Shown here piece by piece: positions 1 through 12,965 of a stretch of 64,000 nucleotides of DNA; positions within the stretch are counted from its first letter, which is position 1, and each line of letters opens with the position of its first letter. The position numbers and the translations under genes were made by a program. Origin of the DNA: Dactylorhiza incarnata (taxonomy: Eukaryota > Streptophyta > Magnoliopsida > Asparagales > Orchidaceae); the NCBI GenBank assembly GCA_033032865.1, contig JAWHQI010000028.1, positions 10,745,001-10,809,000 on the forward strand, given 5' to 3'. The notes beneath the pieces are model-generated. The model was not told the origin of the DNA and ran no database searches. It saw only the letters and a list, made by a program, of their open reading frames with translations.

Positions 1-614
1 CTCTGTAGAAAATGGGTGGAGATTTCTAGAGTGGAAATGATGAGCTATGCACAATGGGTGGAGCTTATTGGATTTAAACCACAAAGCATTTTTATGTTAG
101 ACACAATATTCTTGATTGAAATCGCATAACTTTCTACACACTGAGAAGTTCTCTGGTTCAAACGAGTGGAGCTTTTTGAAGTTAGTGCACTGTTTTCACT
201 CAAGCTTGTGATAAATGAGAGGTAGAATGTTTGTAACGTCCCAATTTTCAAACTTAGTCACTAGAGCCTCTAGGCATGCTAGAATATTTTGTCTTTAGCA
301 ACACTTCATTTACAACATTTATAAAATATTGTCTAAACATATAATAGAAAATAGTTTATAAATGTTGCAATTGAGTAGCAATTTTAGACAACATTTGTGA
401 CGCAATATTTAGTAAATATTATCTTATCTATTATTGATAACATGAGTTACAAAATGTTGTATTTTCAAATGCACTTTAAACAATAATTTTAATGTGGTTC
501 CCTTTAAAGTAATATTTCCTAACACTTACAAAATGTTCGAACATCAGTCAAATTGACTATTCGCACGCCCAAAATTACTATATGGTGAATACACACCCAA
601 AATTTTAATCGTAT
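1..614. other. AT-rich intergenic flank
   Basis: No coding region can be supported here. Between about 280 and 540 the short words CAACATTT and AAATGTTG recur in both orientations, as in subterminal regions of plant class II elements or MITEs, and a similar stretch lies near 32040-32260. No terminal inverted repeat or target duplication could be placed, so no element is called. Confidence 0.4.
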
Positions 615-895
615 CTAATTAGAGTTGTCACGGTTCCGGTTCGGTTCTAGTTCTACTAAAACTGTGAACCGAACTGCTAAGGTAACTGTTCTTCAAACTA
701 GAACCAAAACTGTATTTGGTTTGACCGGTTCCGATTCTGGTTCCGGTTCCAGCATAATTTTTGGAACCACCGTGTGAACGGTTCCGGTTTCGGTTCAACA
801 AAACCAAAACCAAACCGGACACTAACGGTTTGGTTTGGTTCTATGCGGTTCGGTCCGGTTCCAATCGGTTCCAACTAAAACCAAAACCAAACTTG
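615..895. repeat. GGTTCC/GGTTCGG degenerate simple repeat
   Basis: The stretch is made of repeated GGTTCCGGTTCGG-like words and their complements (AACCAAAACC). The first half is mainly in one orientation and the centre in the other, so it can fold back on itself. Open frames on the minus strand here come from the simple repeat and are not called as genes. Confidence 0.75.
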
Positions 896-923
896 GCGGA
901 ATGAATGGAGGTCAAAAAAAAAC

Positions 924-2179
924 TGAAGGGGAAAAGTATACCCTCAATATTCCCTTTATTTAAAGAAGCCTTACTCTTAGTGCTAAGTACAAATTGTATT
1001 TGATAAACCCCATTTCCTCTCATAGTTATGCAGGGATAAGATCATACCAGGGTATGAAGAAAGTTCAGTTGGTGTACTGACAAAATCGCTGAGACAAGCT
1101 CTCTATCTCAGCTGAACTGCTGAGATAAGGCCAGGAGCCGCTGAGAAGGAGTCTGTGCCAGCTGAGCTGCTGATCGACAAAATCAGCTGAGACAACTGTC
1201 TGTCTCAGCGGATCCGCTGAGACGGAACACATGCAGCCGCTAAGACAGGAAGCTGTCTCAGCCCATCCGCTGAGACCGATTCAAATACATAGTCGGGCTT
1301 TACTTTTGGGGCAAAGAGCTGTAAAGTGAAAGGGATGTTCCAATCACTCCCATGATGTGTCAGGAGGACATCTGATAGCCGTTGAAAGTCGAAGGGAGTA
1401 TACAAGAAACAATTAGGGCTTTGTGAAGCCTCTCCCTTCACTCACACAAAAAGAACATTACTGTTCCATTGCCGGCAGCCAAGAAAACCTTCATCCCTAT
1501 TACCTGAAGCTGCAAGGAAAGATAAGATTGCTCATCTTGATCAACTCAAGATAGGGCAAGTTGATCCTCACTCTTTCTCTGAAGACCAGGATCAGTAGAA
1601 TCAAAGTTGAAGCCTTCAAGCTCATCCCAGATTCAAGACTGTTATTGCAGTCATTCAGCAATAGATGATTAAAAAGTGTATTTCATCTTCTTTTGTTAAT
1701 CAAACATTTATATTGCTATAGGAGCTTAATAGTTCTGAGTTATAGGGCATAGTTGCCTGCGTGTAGGTCTGTCTAGCCTGAGAAGTAGATCTGGGTGTGT
1801 AGCTTGAGTGTAGGATCATTGGTTGATCTGAGGTAGGGTTGTTGAGCCTGAGGTAGGGCTGTTTAGCCTGAGGTAAGGTTTGAGAAAACCTGAGAGATCC
1901 TGAGGGATTTTAGTTGTAAGCTCTTGAAGCTGAGTTTGGTGGTGTTGGCCTTATCTAACTCAGTGTTAGAAAGGTGTAGGGGGAAAGAGGACTACTCAAG
2001 ACACCCTGTCTTGAGGAACCTCTATAAATCTTGGTGTGTTTTTTGGATGCTTGATACTTAACCAACTAGAAATCAGAAAATAGCTAACTTATAGCCTAAA
2101 GTTAAAGAAACCTATTCACCCCCCCCCCCCCCCCCCCCCCCCTCTAGGTGACTAAGACTACATCCTTAACAAACTATCA
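924..2179 (+). repeat. Element A 5' LTR
   Basis: It matches 16637-17875 over nearly its whole length and ends in ACTATCA just before the primer-binding site. The first 20 bases have diverged from the 3' copy, so the left edge (TGAAGG) is approximate. In order it holds a dyad-motif array (1080-1277), a TATA-like TATACAAG at 1399-1406 that is TATATAAG in the 3' LTR, tandem GCCTGAGGTAGGGTTGTT-like repeats (about 1735-1890), a 24-base C run (2119-2142) and CTCTAGGTGAC near the end. Confidence 0.9.
1080..1277. promoter_or_regulatory. Dyad-motif array in element A LTR (U3)
   Basis: The half-sites GTCTCAGC and GCTGAGAC recur about ten times here. At 1202-1223 two half-sites separated by GGATCC form a perfect 22-bp palindrome. 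The array ends about 120 bp upstream of the TATA-like box. The same motif recurs inside the element at 12966-13130. A role as binding site for a dimeric factor, or as an integration or packaging signal, is inference. Confidence 0.7.
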
Positions 2180-2181
2180 AG

Positions 2182-2199
2182 TGGTATCAAAGCCAGGTT
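2182..2199 (+). other. Element A primer-binding site (initiator Met tRNA type)
   Basis: TGGTATCAAAGC starts two bases after the LTR end. It differs at one position from TGGTATCAGAGC, the complement of the plant initiator methionine tRNA 3' end used by most Ty1/copia elements. Confidence 0.88.
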
Positions 2200-2260
2200 G
2201 GTCAAGAAAGACATAACTTTCTGACCAGATCCTATAAAGGAATAGTCTTATCTGAATTGA

Positions 2261-4810
2261 ATGGCCTCTAGTGGATTGCAGAAGGAGATGGGCTCCATGA
2301 AGTTACCCTATATGCAACAAAGAAAACTTTGGCATATGGAAGCAAAGGGTTAGACTGTTTATGGAAGCATCTGACCCAAGAATCTACATCTCTGTTAAGC
2401 AAGGCCCCTTTACTTTTCAAACTGCCTCCACCATAGATCCAACTAGGAGAGTGGCCAAGGCATTTAATGACTTAACCAGGGATGAACTTGCATTGTTCAC
2501 AATGGACAAAAGAGCTCAAAATATCATTGTTAATGCAATTGATGATTCCACCTTTCAAAACTTGGTGCACTGCACAACTGCCAAAGAAATGTGGGATACA
2601 GTAGTGGTGTACATGGAAGGGACAGTTGGGGTAAGGGATGATAGAAAATCCCTTCTAAATCAAGAATATGAAGTTTTTAGGCAGCTGGGCCAAGAAAGCA
2701 TCTCAGGCTGTTATGAAAGGTTCTTTAAGATAGTCAATGAGCTAAGAACCTATGAGAGGGTTTTCAGTGATTATGAGCTGAATGACAAGTTCCTTAGATC
2801 TCTAACTAGAGATTGGGACACAAAGATTTGTGCCATTAGGGAGGTGGCCAAACTAGGTGAAACCCCTACTCACACACTATTTGGGAAGCTGCTCTCTTAT
2901 GAGATGCAGTTATCTGCTAGAAAGGAAGAGGACACCTCCTCAAGGGCTCATCCAAGGGAGAGAGTTTTTGCTCTCAAAGCTGACAGCTCCAAGAAGAGCA
3001 AATCCAGGATGCTGTCTCCTCCAAAGAGGACTGCTGAAAGTGAAAACTCTAAGGCAGCCTCCACAGATTGCTCCTTATCTGATGAGGAATTTGCTTCCTT
3101 CACAAGGCAGTTCAAGAAAATGATGAGGAGGAAGCAGTGGAAGAACAAACCCTCCTCCTCCTCACACTCCAAGAAGGACCACATCAGATCAGAAAGGTAG
3201 CACCCCAAGGGTGACAGGTATGAATCTAAATCTAGTAAACATGTTTCAAATAACATAATTTGTTATTACTGCAGCAAGCCTGGACATGTCATTACTGAGT
3301 GTACAGTCAAAAGAAAAGAAAAAGGTGATAAGAAGCCTCATTACTAGAAGGATAGGAAGGTGGAAAAATCCTTCCTAGCCAAGAAAGGAAGAAGCTGGAG
3401 TGAATCTGAATCCTTAACTTCAGATTCAGAGGATGAAGAAGAAGCCCTCATTGGGCTATTTGCAGCTGAACAAGATGATGACTTCCCTGCTGCCAGGGTA
3501 GGAATTAGGGCCCCTCTATCACATTCAGAAAGTGATATTGAGGAGGATGATGAGAACAATATCATATTTGGACTCATGGCTCTCACTGATGAAGAAGCAA
3601 GTCAGAATAACTCTGACTGTGAACAGTATTGATTCATCCCATCTCTTCTTCTGAGTGTGAGACAAGCCCAGAATCTGAAGCACATTCACCAGTTGGTAGA
3701 AGTGATTCAGAATCTGAGAAAGATGTCAATCAATTGATTGACAGGTATGGTGTTCTTTTGGAAGCTCTGAAGAAGAGCAAAAAGCTGGCAAAGGTGCAAG
3801 CCCAAGAAATTGCTTCCCTTAGGATGGATAAGGAAAGGTGCACTGAACCATCTACCCTGGTGGCTCAGATGAGTAGAGAAATAAGCCATCTAAAGGGGAT
3901 GACAATTATCCATCTGAGCACCATCTCTCAAAAGAACAAGGTCATCAAGGACCTTGAGGAGAAGCTTCTGAAGGAAAAGAGCCTAGTGGCTCAATTCTCC
4001 AAGCCCAAATCTGTGCTTCCTATTATTGACACATTCTCCTCTCAAACCAATAGGAGAGGATTAGGATTCAATAAAATGGAAGTAGGAGAAGGGAGTGGAG
4101 AAAAGAGCAAGGGTAAGGCTAAGCCTCAAACCACCTTTCAAAAGGTGTTACTTCCTTACAACAGCTATGACCATGAAAGCATGTATGGTCACTTGAAGAA
4201 TGGAAGTTCCTATGGGAAGGAAAATGCTCCTTCTCATAGTGGAAGAAAGGGCATGGGCTTGAGTTCAATGAAGGCTCCCCATGAGGAAATTCAAATGGCC
4301 CAACCTGGACCATTTGTTTTTGGTACTTCAGCCCCTTTATTCAAGAATAAGGAAGCAAGTTCTTCTAAGTTCATTTCAGCTAAGAACATGACTGCTGTCA
4401 AATCAGTAGACAAGTCTAGATGCTCAGTGTCTAATGCCATTAAATCTTGCCTTGCCCAAAAGCCAAAGCAAGATGATGCCATTAAGGCAAAGACTACTAA
4501 GACTGACCATAGATTGACTTTCAGCCAGATCCTTGCTGAAAGAAATAAGAAAAATGCTGCAGTCTCCCCTCCTGAACTTATGCACGGTGTTGTATTCCCT
4601 TTAAGAAATGTTCAGAAGAGGAGATACAATATTCATGAATGTTGGTGCTGTGGTAAAGTGGGACACTTTGCCATAGACTGTTGGCACGATCCCAATGTGT
4701 CATGTCCAAAGAAGAGTCTTCCTGCAAAGGGTGCAGCTAGTGCGAGGTCATTTCATCATGCTAACAAGGACCTAGGACCCAAAGTTGTTTGGGCTCCTAA
4801 GGATAACTAA
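2261..4810 (+). pseudogene. gag: Element A gag (nucleocapsid polyprotein), broken
   Basis: The reading starts at ATG 2261 and changes frame near 2311. From there it encodes a copia-type Gag (UBN2-like) domain with the usual KEMWDTV and LNDKFLRSL-type blocks. In-frame TAG codons at 3198 and 3345 flank a zinc knuckle at 3261-3302 (C-x2-C-x4-H-x4-C). The acidic, Ser-rich part then shifts frame near 3625 and stays open to the TAA at 4808. A second CCHC knuckle (CWCCGKVGHFAIDC) sits at about 4640-4681. Two knuckles and a long variable tail are typical of Sirevirus gag. The end, GPKVVWAPKDN, closely matches the gag end in element G (GPKVVWVKNN). Confidence 0.88.
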
Positions 4811-4818
4811 ACTCCTTC

Positions 4819-7046
4819 TTGCAGGATAGTTCAAGTACCAGCCTCAACCAAATATGGTACTTGGATAGTGGGTGCTCAAGGCACATGACTGGAACCATAA
4901 ATCTTCTACAGGACTACAAAGCTGTGAAGAATGGACCCAAAGTTATCTTTGGTGCATCTGAAAGGGGATTCACCAAAGGATATGGTATGATCTCCATTGG
5001 CATAGTTACAATCACAAGGGTAGCTTATGTTGAAGGGTTGCAACACAACCTAGTTAGCATAAGTCAACTATGTGACTTGGGCTATGTCATTGAATTCCAC
5101 AATGACAAGTGCTTGATCAAAAAGTCTAAAGACTTGGAGACCATTCTCTCAGGCACTAGGAGTGAGAATGTTTATTGCTTAGATTTTATATGCAGTAATC
5201 CTACTTCCTCTATCTGTCTTATGGCTAATGAAAATGAGTCTCTTTGTGTTCAATGGCACAATTGACTTGCTCACATTAACTATAAGATAATGTATAGACT
5301 ATTCTCTAAAAACCTTGATAGAAATAGTACAAATTTAAAATGTATTAAAAGTGGTCCATGTCATGCTTGCCAAATGGGCAAGCAAACAAGGACCACCTTT
5401 AAAAGTATTAGCTCCCAAGACACTGAAAGATGTCAATATCTATTGCATATGGATTTGTTTGGTCCTTTGCCAATTCAGAGCCTAGGTGGGAAGTTGTATA
5501 CTTTGGTGATTGTTGATGATCACCCAAAATATACATGGGTATTCTTCCTTAAGAAGAAATCTGATACCTTGAATGTCTTTATAAATCATGTCAAAGCAAT
5601 TCAGAATGATTTACAATGTGTTGTGGTCAGGACTAGGACTGACCATGGCACAGAATTTCAATCTGAAGCTATGACAAGATTTTGTCAAGAATTTGGTATC
5701 ACCCAAGAGTTTTCCTCCCCAAGGACTCCACAACACAATGGGGTGGCTGAAAGGAGGAATAGGACCTTGATAGAAGCTGGTAGAACATTGCTTAGTGACT
5801 CCTCACTCCCAGAATATTTCTGGGCTGAGGAAGTCAATACTGCATGTTATGTTCTAAATAGAGCTTCCATTAATAAGGTCCATGGAATAACTCCCTATGA
5901 GATTCTGAAAGGCAAACAACCTACAATTTCATATTTTAGGATCTTTGGCTCCAAATGCTACATTTTAAATAATGGAAAATCTCAACTAACCAAGTTTGCA
6001 GAGAAATGCAATGTGGGCATTCTTGTTGGTTATGGCTCACACAGTAGATCTTATAGAGTCTATAACAAGAAAACTCAGGTTGTTAAAGAGTCTATGCATG
6101 TAGTATTTGATGAGACCAGCCTAATCTATAAGGGCTGGTCTAGTTCTTCTATTTTGACAAGAAATGTGAAAGGAATGGAAGAAATGTCTGTACAAGACAC
6201 ACCCAGTTACAGCAAAGCATATGTAGATGCTGCAATTCCTGAAGAGGAAGAGATCCAGGGAGCTGATGTTACTACTGAACCAGTGGGAGCAGTACAGCAA
6301 GATCATGACAGATTGCCTCCAGTTGTAAGACATCTTAGGGATCATCCAAGAGAACAAATCATTGGAGATTAAAACCAAGGTGTATTGACCAGAAGCAGGG
6401 CTCATAATGAATCTCTATTCTTGAGCTTCCTATCACAAATGGAGCCCAAGAAATTTGAAGAAGCCAACTAAGACACCTTTTGGATTTAAGCAATGCAAGA
6501 ACAACTCCTTCAATTCAAAAGATGCAAGGTTTGGAAGTTGGTGCCAAATCCTTAAGGACACAATATATTAGGCACCAAATGCATTTACAGAAACAAACTG
6601 GATGAAAATGGAGTAATCATCAAGAACAATGCTAGATTGGTAGTCAAGGGTTATAGAAAAGAAGAGGGAATAGACTTTGATCAAACCTTTGCCCTGTTAT
6701 AAGGTTAGAATCAATGCCCATACAGGGTTCAAAGTGTATCAAATGGATGTCAAGTCAGCCTTTCTCAATGGCAACTTAAAGGAAGAGGTATATGTGGAAC
6801 AACCTTCAAGTTTTGTCCATCCTACCCTCTCTAATCATGTTTATTTACTTATGAAAGCTCTTTATGGTCTTAAGAAAGCCCCCAGGGCTTGGTATGAGAC
6901 TTTGTCTAGCTTTCTCATCAAGAACAAGTTCTTGAGGGGAATGATAGTTAGTACATTGTTTATTAGAGAAACAAGGGGCAAGTGTCTCCTAGTCCAAATA
7001 TATGTTGATGACAAAATATTTGAGTCTACTGATGACAACCTCTGCA
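4819..7046 (+). pseudogene. pol: Element A pol, first part: protease, integrase, start of reverse transcriptase
   Basis: The protease has the copia active-site block DSGCSRHMT (about 4870). The GAG-pre-integrase region is broken by TGA at 5263-5265, where related elements have arginine, consistent with CGA to TGA. The integrase (5290-6372) shows the CHAC half of its zinc-binding site and the acidic triad in the blocks HMDLFG, TDHGTEF and HNGVAERRNRT. The RT fingers (6440-6670) carry several stops and a frameshift. RT then reads on with [23 protein letters not shown] and the catalytic YVDD (about 7001), and is cut at about 7046 by the inserted LTR. A CT-rich stretch ending in GCAG (4812-4824) lies just upstream, as in element G. 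Confidence 0.93.
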
Positions 7047-7051
7047 AAAGG
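7047..7051. repeat. Target duplication AAAGG, left copy
   Basis: AAAGG at 7047-7051 is repeated exactly at 11904-11908 on the far side of the inserted element, as expected for a 5-bp integrase duplication. Confidence 0.9.
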
Positions 7052-8202
7052 TGTAACATCCCCCAAACAGCTAGACCCCTAGGATGGTGTTGTCATGAAT
7101 AGGGGATGACAAAACCATAGGAAGCACAAAAGGAGCATAAAAGCTTAAGAAAGAAGATGAAAACCACCTTGGACTACAAATAGCAATTTCCAGTTATCAA
7201 GCTTAGGGTTGGACTTTAGGGCCTCACCTTGACCCTTTGAACCCAACATAGCATACATAACCCTTTAGGGGTTCCCTTAGAGCACCAAGGACCCATTAGG
7301 GTCAACCAAAGATGCCAAATTGACCAAAATCAACCCTAACCCCAAATTGGTCAAAGTAGCCCAATTAGGGTCAATTGGCCTCCACCATGCCAAATTGACC
7401 TTTCCCCTACCCTTATAAGGATATTAGAGACCCAATGGAATAAAAAACCCCTTCATGGGGCCAACAATTTGGCCAATTTGACCCAAGTCAACTCTAGCCC
7501 TATTTTGGTCAAACCAACACCTTTTGGATAAATTGGCCCAATTGGGGCACCACCATGACTCAACCAACTTTGGGTGGTGTCAAGGGACTCAAGACACACC
7601 ACTTGGACCAGTCAACCCATCAGTTGACTAAGTTAACACCTCAAGTCAACACTTGGTCAACCTTGCCTAAAAAGAGGGAAAAAGGCTAACTCAAGCTCAA
7701 TCCACTTGGGCTAGGACCAATTGAAGTGACACACTAGCCTCATGAGGCTGAAATTACATGGAATGCCACTCAATTTCTAGAAGGGCGTGACTAGGAGAGA
7801 GAAAATTGGAGTTTTCCCCTTTAATGAAGAGAGAAAAAGAGGAAAAGAGAAGAGAGTTAATGGTGGGAGGCCATGGGCCACCCCATTCATCTCCCCACAG
7901 CCTCCATTCATCTCCTCATTGAATTCTAAGATGTTTTCCAGCCTTTCCCATGCCATCCGGTGGAGAATTCAAGAATTTTCAAGTGAAACCGAAATGGCCA
8001 TTAATGGCACTCCACCATTAAGCCTTCCCCTCCTCAAATTGACCCTTCCATCACCTTCAGAGGGGGATATCAGTTGGAATCGAGTCCTAGATCATTGTAT
8101 TTGGTGGAGAATTGAGAGATCGACAAGGAGCTCAAGGAGGGTGGTCGGCCATGGAAAATCTGTGAAACAACCACCATCAAGCCCGATTGGAGGTCTGGTT
8201 CT

Positions 8203-8289
<87 letters not shown>

Positions 8290-11200
8290 GATTTATCTTA
8301 GATCAAAATAGGTGAGAAATCATGCTCAATTGAGCCCGATCCAAGTGAGAAAAATCTGAAATTTCCATGGATTTTCTTCCCGTTGGGTTCGCTGGAATCG
8401 GCCCCTCCGGCGGCCGTGCCGCCGCTCGACGTTAGCCACCACCTCAACGGAGGTGGTGGTGGTGGCCAGCCAGGGAGGTGGCCGGATGGCCAAGAAAATG
8501 AGGGAGAAGAGGCTACAGTTCGGGGTTATCCTGACCGTCAGCTAGAGGAGGAGATGAAGGGATGCCCTCCAATATTGCTTTAAGATTCGTGCTGCATATT
8601 TTTATTATTCTGTTTTCTGTTTTATTACTGGCTGTAGATAGATTTAATTATTAAAAATACATAGGGTCCTCTAAAATTTGTTTCAGCCCAAAAAGAGCAC
8701 TGTAGCTCCCTGTAGAGACATTTTGGTGGGACTGGTCCCAAGGGTAGGACAGTCACAAATTCTTGAATATCTTTTTATTGGTAAATGGTATAGCCTTTAT
8801 TTTTAAAACCTAGGCTATTTACACCTACCCACACATCATACCAAAAGATGGGAATTTTAGGGGAACATTTTTCTAAGGTTTTTATAAGAATTTCATAATT
8901 CATATACTATTTAATTATTGGGACAAATGACCTCCAATGCCCTCCAAATTTTGGTGGGTGCTTCTTAGGGTCATTATATGACCCTGGTAAAAATCTCAGC
9001 CCAATGGGGACTGATTTGGTTGGGTAATTTGTCAACCCAAGTTAGGTCAAACTAGGTCAAAATAGGGTAAAAGTGCACAAGATGGAATTAGGTGGTCAAA
9101 TCACATCAACATGAGGTGACACCTTGGACACTAGTTTAGGATCACCTAAAACACCTCCATGAGTGATTTGGGGTGGTGTGGAGTTGGATATGCTCTAGGA
9201 CCCTAGCTTTATCCCTAGGGGTGCATATAGAGCCTTGTGAAGGACATGTGGTCAAAAGTCCTTGAATGGTCATGGGACTTAGTAGATATGATGATGGGCT
9301 GTAATAATGCCCTAGGGAATTTTGGGAGAATTTTAGGAGTATTTATTCCCCCTAAATTAGGTCATAATCCCTTTAGGGAAATTTCTTATAAGAGATATTT
9401 ACATGCTCAAATGGTCTTGGATGATGATGAAACCTTGGAAGTGCCTTTATAATCATATTATAGACCTCTGGTAATTTTATTGTAATTTATTAAATGATTT
9501 AACTACTACTTCATTCACCAGGCACTTATTTTGTCTTAGGCTTAAGAAAAATAATTGAGGCTCTAATACTCTCTGATAAATTTTGCAAATTGGTGATAGG
9601 ACATTTCAGGGCACTAGGACGCTCTACGATTTTATATATAAATTTTGGAGACTTTTATCAGTAGGCTACTTCACAACATGTCCTAATTTGGGTTTTATTA
9701 AAGAATTCATTTAAGTGAGAAAATGATTTCCATAAATTCTACAATTTAGTCAGTAGACTTTTCTGTTGAATACAAAGGTCTGATAATTTTTCCATAATTT
9801 TGGTGTAAGTATTTTTGGTGGTTACTTCATAAATCTACAAATTTGGATATAAGTTAAATATTAAAAATAGAGGACAATTTCTTATTGTAAAATTATGATG
9901 TTCTGTATTTACTGTTATTTTGTTATCATAGACATGCCATAACCTAGTGGAGGCCATATCCTAAGGAGATCTTACACTTCATGTTCAATTTCACACATGG
10001 CTAGTTTTGGAAAAGATTATAAATGATGCCAAATAATTAGGGAAGAATGTGATCCTCTGAAATTGGTCTCATAATATCATGATAGACTCCCAGTAATAAT
10101 CTTGAGTCATGTGGATGATTATTTGGAGTACCTCTACTTATGTAGTTCATAAAGCTCATTTGGTCTGCGTATAGTAAAACTGTAAAACTTGACTAACTTG
10201 TAGACCATTAGGTGGGAATCGGAGGTAGTTGGTGTACCCAGTTTGATTGAAGATATTTGAGGTCACCAATATGAGTCTATGTGTTGGGTGTGCCTGGTGA
10301 GTTAAGGGCATGTTGTGCTCGGGATGAACGATAGACTGTCTTTCCCATGGAGAGTCATAAACCATCTTAGGTTTAACTCAAGTGAAATGATAAGATGGGT
10401 GTTCTTATGGGTAGATACCAATAACATTAAGTGTCTTAAGAAAGGGAGCCTTGGGCTATCATCCCATCACAGTTCCTAGTACCGCTGCGAGCCCCTCACA
10501 GGGTTGACCTCGGGAAGTCCAAGATTAACCGTATGTCGTAGGAGTAAGATGTTATACAAGAATAATTTAATAACACACTCACCCACACCCCGTAGTTACC
10601 GGAGTTTTAGTTGGTTTGGTGCTCCGAGCTGTAGGCTCGGTAGTTGTAAGAACGGATTAATGATCTGGTGAGCTTGTGACTCAAAAGGATCCTTGGCCGG
10701 ACAAGTTAGTCCGGGTAGCTTATGAATTAGAGATCTTAGATAGATGGTAAACATGTTTGCATGTGCATAAAGGTGGTGGGTCTTTTGTATTGGACGGCCG
10801 CTCACACCTACGTCAATACGTAGACTCGGCAAGTGTGGAAATTGCACTTAGCCATAAAAGTCTGGTGGTCCAGCCAGTAAGAGTACGCAGATGCTCCGCG
10901 GTTTTGCATTGAGGCGTACGATAGGTCTAGGCAAGGTAGTGTGAATACCAACCTAGAGGTGGGTGAGGCCAAACCCACCGCTTCTGTTTGCCACTACGGG
11001 AGTATCCTGGGAGTCTTGCTAGCTCCAAAAAGCGGGAACTAAAGGTCTGTGCGCATTGAGTCGAAGTGTGTGTGTTCCACTTGTGTGATCATAGCATTAA
11101 CTGCATAACTCTGCATGTCATGGCATAAGCATTGCATTTCAACCCCTACCCCTATCGTATAAATTGGTTATGGGACTTTTTATACGATAGGTCTTGCTAA

Positions 11201-11903
11201 ATGACCCCTTGGTCTATAGGTTTGTATGGGCATTCCTATAAATCAATGGTTACATTTCTATTGTGTACTTATCTTTACTTACCGTTCTTTACTTGCTCTT
11301 TACCATTCTATTACTGCTTCAACTATTTGTATACACATGTGTAGTTGTAGACATTTCCTGTAAACAAGATCCGCCGTCATCTGCTTTGTTTTATACCCCT
11401 TACTGTCCTCTGCTTCATCCTCCCGCACGGTGCCTATGAGTCATTGGGGGTGGGGTGGGGAACATAAGGCTTAGTCTTTTTGACTAACGGTCGCTGGACC
11501 ATATCATTTTAGGGGATCGAGGAGACGCAGCAGCACCAGAGGCCGGTGTAGACGGAGGCGGGCCAGTCTAGTACAGGAGCACCAGATTCAGGATCAGTGA
11601 GTGATTAGTAGTTAGCTTCTGCGAGTGATCTTGTAGTGAGGACATGATGTACAAGGCATGAGCCCTTTATTATTGTAACTGTCGTTATTTCAGTTATATC
11701 ATGTGGACATTTATATATATAGCATGTGATTTGTGGACTTGAACTTCTATTTGTTCGTTTATTCTTTTCTTCTTCTGTGATCGAAATGGCCGGCAGGATC
11801 GACGCTTTGTAGTGGCGACCTTACCGTCTATTGGTGTCACCGCAAAGCGGCGGTTCTGGGCATAAGACCTAGTTTTGTGGCGGAATAAAAATGGGGTCTT
11901 ACA
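7052..11903. mobile_element. 4.85-kb insertion in element A reverse transcriptase, probable solo LTR (Ty3-type)
   Basis: The insertion starts TGTAACATCCCCC, ends GGGGTCTTACA, and has a perfect 5-bp duplication (AAAGG). TG/CA ends and 5-bp duplications mark LTR retrotransposons, and this pair of ends is usual for plant Ty3 LTRs of Del/Tekay or Tat type. I see no internal primer-binding site, polypurine tract, second copy of the ends or retroelement protein. The simplest reading is a very long solo LTR left by unequal recombination; the alternative is a large non-autonomous derivative. Features inside are a (CT)n run (8209-8286), a GC-rich patch (8380-8560) and otherwise unique-looking AT-rich DNA. 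Open frames in it show no recognisable domain. Confidence 0.75.
8209..8286. repeat. (CT)39 microsatellite
   Basis: An uninterrupted run of about 39 CT units lies within the inserted LTR. It accounts for the Ser/Leu run in the overlapping open frame, which is not a real gene. Confidence 0.95.
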
Positions 11904-11908
11904 AAAGG
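11904..11908. repeat. Target duplication AAAGG, right copy
   Basis: It matches 7047-7051 exactly. The interrupted RT reading resumes directly after it. Confidence 0.9.
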
Positions 11909-12802
11909 TTTGCCAACCTAATACAGGGGGAGTTTGAGATGAGCAGTATGGGAGAGCTAAAGTACTTTCTAGGCCTCCAAGTGAAACAGTCTGATGAGGG
12001 AATCTTCATCTCTCAGACCAAGTACACTAGGGAGCTTATACTGAAATTTGGGATGGAATCAGCCTCCACCATGAAAACTCCCATGGGGTCCAACATTTCC
12101 TTGGACAAGGATGAGAAGGGCAAGGCCTTTGATGAATCCATGTACAGGTGCATCATTGGATCCCTATTGTATTTAACAGCTAGTAGACCAGATATTATGT
12201 ATGCTACATGTGTATGTGCTAGCTACCAGGCTTGTCCTAAGGAATCTCACTACTCAGCTGCAAAGAGGATTTTGAGATACCTTAAAGGCAGCCTACATCT
12301 TGGCCTTTGGTACCCTAAGAACAATGATTTAGAACTAACTGGATTTTCAGATGCAGATTTTACAGGGTGCAAAGAAGACAGGAAAAGCACAAGTGGCACT
12401 TGTCAATTCCTAGGAAGAAGGTTGATATCATGGAGCAGCAAAAAGCAGACAAGTGTGGCTATATCCACTGCTGAGTCTGAATACATTGTTGCAGGAAGTT
12501 CTTGTGCACAGCTACTGTGAATTCAACACCAACTAGAGGACTACAACCTCAAGGTAAGTGATTCTCCACTCTATTGTGACTCATCCAGTGCTATCTCTAT
12601 TGCTTAGAATCCTGTCTCACATAGCAGGACCAAGCACATAGAGATAAGATATCACTTTTTAAGAGAACATGTTGAATGTAAAGACACCTGCCTTGAATTT
12701 GTCCCCACTGACAGTCAAGTTGCTGACATCTTTACAAAGCCATTGGATGAGGCAAAGTTTAATTCCTTCAAGATTGATCTAGGAATGTTGAATGTAGAAT
12801 AA
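11909..12802 (+). pseudogene. pol: Element A pol, second part: reverse transcriptase C-terminus and RNase H
   Basis: The reading continues the RT broken at 7046. It has the connection block [17 protein letters not shown], then [17 protein letters not shown] and RNase H with the acidic residues in FSDADFTG and STAESEY. Two in-frame stops follow: TGA at 12518 where the family has tryptophan, and TAG at about 12605 where it has glutamine. The reading ends with the usual DIFTKPLD block and a TAA at 12800. Splitting of one gene by the 4852-bp insertion is certain, because reading frame and homology rejoin across the AAAGG duplication. Confidence 0.93.
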
Positions 12803-12965
12803 ATGCCAAACATCTTCTTATTCCAATAATCTTTGATGCTATTCTATTGTCTCACTTATGCAATTAAAGTATTGTGTTTTTGACTCACAAATTTGTCTCA
12901 TCTACAACCTTAGTGACATGGTTAGGACTTCACTCAAGCAGATCGTAAAAGGTCAAACATTCAAG

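Noticed and set aside
2182..2199. tRNA gene fragments at TGGTATCA sites
   Set aside because: These are primer-binding sites complementary to tRNA 3' ends; no cloverleaf sequence is present.
7787..8311. 174-codon frame ending in a Ser/Leu run
   Set aside because: The run is the (CT)n microsatellite and the rest shows no homology; it lies within the inserted solo LTR.
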